Notes under the pieces: model-generated
The model's database searches: none
What the model was told of the DNA's origin: nothing
The model's input: only the letters and a program-made list of their open reading frames with translations
Translations under genes and position numbers: made by a program
In this document: piece by piece, positions 62,943 to 64,000 of the stretch
Numbering within the stretch: the stretch's first letter is position 1
Layout of the letters: every line of letters starts with the position of its first letter
From: Scleromatobacter sp039920745
GTDB lineage: Bacteria; Pseudomonadota; Gammaproteobacteria; Burkholderiales; Burkholderiaceae_C
Assembly: GCA_039920745.1 (NCBI GenBank)
Contig: JBDSDD010000064.1
Coordinates: 124,001 to 188,000, forward strand
Direction: 5' to 3'
Length of the DNA stretch: 64,000 nt

Positions 62943-63368
62943 TCAATGACCGGCCTGCCCGCGGAAGCGACGGATGGCGGACAGTTGCGCGGCGAACACG
63001 GCCAGCTCGCTCTGCGCCTTGGCGACATCGAAGTCGCTCTTGGCGTTGGTGAGCGCGGCTTCGGCCGCCTTCTTGGCTTCGGTGGCCTTGGCCTCGTCCA
63101 GGTCCTTGCCGCGGATGGCGGTGTCGGCCAGCACGGTCACGCGGTCGGGCTGCACTTCGAGAATGCCGCCGGCGACGAACACGAATTCTTCCGCGCCAGT
63201 GTCCGCGCGCTTGATGCGCACGGCGCCGGGCTTGATGCGCGTGATCAGCGGCGTGTGGCGCGGCATGATGCCGAGCTCGCCGTTCTCGCCCGGCAGCGCG
63301 ACGAAGCTGGCCTCGCCCGAGAAGATCTGCTCTTCGGCGGAGACGACGTCGACGTGAATGGTTGCCAT
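62943..63368 (-). CDS. atpC: ATP synthase F1 subunit epsilon
   Basis: This 141-residue protein is the regulatory central-stalk subunit of F1. An N-terminal beta-sandwich begins TIHVDVVSAEEQIFSGEASFVALPGENGELGIMPRHTPLITRIKPG, in pieces typical of the family. A C-terminal helical hairpin (DEAKATEAKKAAEAAL ... AKAQSELAVFAAQLSAI) follows, the part that can extend and inhibit hydrolysis. It is the last gene of the atp operon, 73 bases after atpD, with a terminator behind it. Confidence 0.96.
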   Translation of the reverse strand: MATIHVDVVSAEEQIFSGEASFVALPGENGELGIMPRHTPLITRIKPGAVRIKRADTGAEEFVFVAGGILEVQPDRVTVLADTAIRGKDLDEAKATEAKKAAEAALTNAKSDFDVAKAQSELAVFAAQLSAIRRFRGQAGH

Positions 63369-63441
63369 GTGAGTTCCGATTCGATGAGGTTGCAGGGTTG
63401 CAAGGCGTTGGCCACCGCGCGAGCGCGGCGGCCAAGGCGCC

Positions 63442-64000
63442 TTACTTCATGCCTGCGGCCTTTTCGATGGCTTCGTCGATGGTGCCGACCATGTAGAACG
63501 CTTGTTCCGGCATGTGATCGCATTCGCCAGCGATGATCATCTTGAAACCACGGATGGTTTCCTTCAGCGGCACGTACTTGCCCGGCGAGCCCGTGAACAC
63601 TTGTGCGACGAAGAACGGCTGCGACAGGAAACGCTGGATCTTGCGGGCGCGGGACACGGCCAGCTTGTCTTCCGGCGCGAGTTCGTCCATGCCCAGGATG
63701 GCGATGATGTCGCGCAGTTCCTTGTAGCGCTGCAGGATGGCCTGCACGGCACGGGTCGTGTCGTAGTGCTCCTGACCGATGACGTTCGGGTCGATCTGGC
63801 GCGACGTGGAGTCGAGCGGGTCGACCGCGGGGTAGATACCCAGCGAGGCGATTTCACGTGACAGCGACACGGTGGAGTCCAGGTGGCCGAAGGTCGTGGC
63901 CGGGGACGGGTCGGTGTAATCGTCGGCCGGAACGTAGACCGCCTGGATCGAGGTGATCGAGCCGACCTTGGTCGACGTGATGCGCTCTTGCAGACGGCCC
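63442..64000 (-). CDS. atpD: ATP synthase F1 subunit beta, C-terminal part (cut by the window edge)
   Basis: The last 186 residues of the catalytic beta subunit are present, open to the right edge. They include QERITSTKVGSITSIQAVYVPADDYTDPSPATTF, DPLDSTSR and the C-terminal helical domain RYKELRDIIAILGMDEL ... RARKIQRFLSQPFFVAQVFTG. The catalytic P-loop lies outside the window. The gene precedes atpC, and the rest of the atp operon should continue beyond 64000. Confidence 0.97.
   Translation of the reverse strand, partial: GRLQERITSTKVGSITSIQAVYVPADDYTDPSPATTFGHLDSTVSLSREIASLGIYPAVDPLDSTSRQIDPNVIGQEHYDTTRAVQAILQRYKELRDIIAILGMDELAPEDKLAVSRARKIQRFLSQPFFVAQVFTGSPGKYVPLKETIRGFKMIIAGECDHMPEQAFYMVGTIDEAIEKAAGMK

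Overview
The window looks like a chromosomal segment of a high-GC betaproteobacterium of the order Burkholderiales (Rubrivivax/Leptothrix/Roseateles-like). This rests on the very high G+C and GC-rich third codon positions, a metX-metW pair behind a SAM-II type riboswitch, a PyrF of the longer bacterial subtype, and the atpD-atpC ... hemE-priA neighbourhood. It is inferred from gene content and style; no marker RNA gene is present. Coding density is high, many adjacent genes overlap by 1-4 bases, and I see no tRNA, rRNA, CRISPR array, insertion sequence or prophage.

Region by region. 1-4.0 kb: the end of a peptide/nickel-type ABC operon (end of a probable binding protein, two permeases, one ATPase with two nucleotide-binding domains). 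4-7.3 kb: a CAP-domain lipoprotein facing signal peptidase I and a UGT-like glycosyltransferase. 7.3-11.6 kb: a tandem pair of membrane TPR-GGDEF diguanylate cyclases. 11.7-15.2 kb: an FAD oxidoreductase, a class II glutamine amidotransferase, and a divergent SDR/HxlR pair. 15.3-17.2 kb: an FMN-binding protein, ApbE flavin transferase and a four-helix membrane protein. 17.3-20.7 kb: M14 carboxypeptidase, a small membrane protein and a Gfo/Idh/MocA oxidoreductase. 20.7-24 kb: a PAS-rich hybrid histidine kinase.

24-31.3 kb: pyrF, purB, a YegD-like Hsp70 relative, a glutathione transferase, an FMN-dependent glutamate-synthase-like protein and an unknown protein. 31.4-34.3 kb: a MipA/OmpV protein facing metX-metW with its riboswitch. 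34.3-43.4 kb: mostly single metabolic or unknown genes (DUF805, YidD-like, three GNAT/VOC-type proteins, a repeat-rich secreted peptide, DUF3052, crotonase, lipase, XRE-cupin regulator, M20 peptidase). 43.7-46.9 kb: a three-gene signalling cassette (LytS-type kinase with a large Ala-rich extracytoplasmic region, a membrane protein, a LytTR regulator).

47-56.8 kb: lysoplasmalogenase-like protein, Rep helicase, two small secreted basic proteins, a DegP-type protease, an OmpR/sensor-kinase pair, an outer-membrane-type protein, a GNAT protein and a DUF1161 protein. 56.9-64 kb, all on the minus strand: priA, an A+T-rich gap with a perfect DnaA box, hemE, a PPK2 kinase, a Met-Pro-Ala tripeptide-repeat protein with a small helical partner, atpC and the 3' part of atpD.

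The least explained items are the MPA-repeat protein and its partner, the kinase-membrane protein-LytTR cassette, the DnaA-box gap between hemE and priA, and a recurrent layout in which a -10-like hexamer lies only 6-9 bases before the start codon, suggesting leaderless transcripts.
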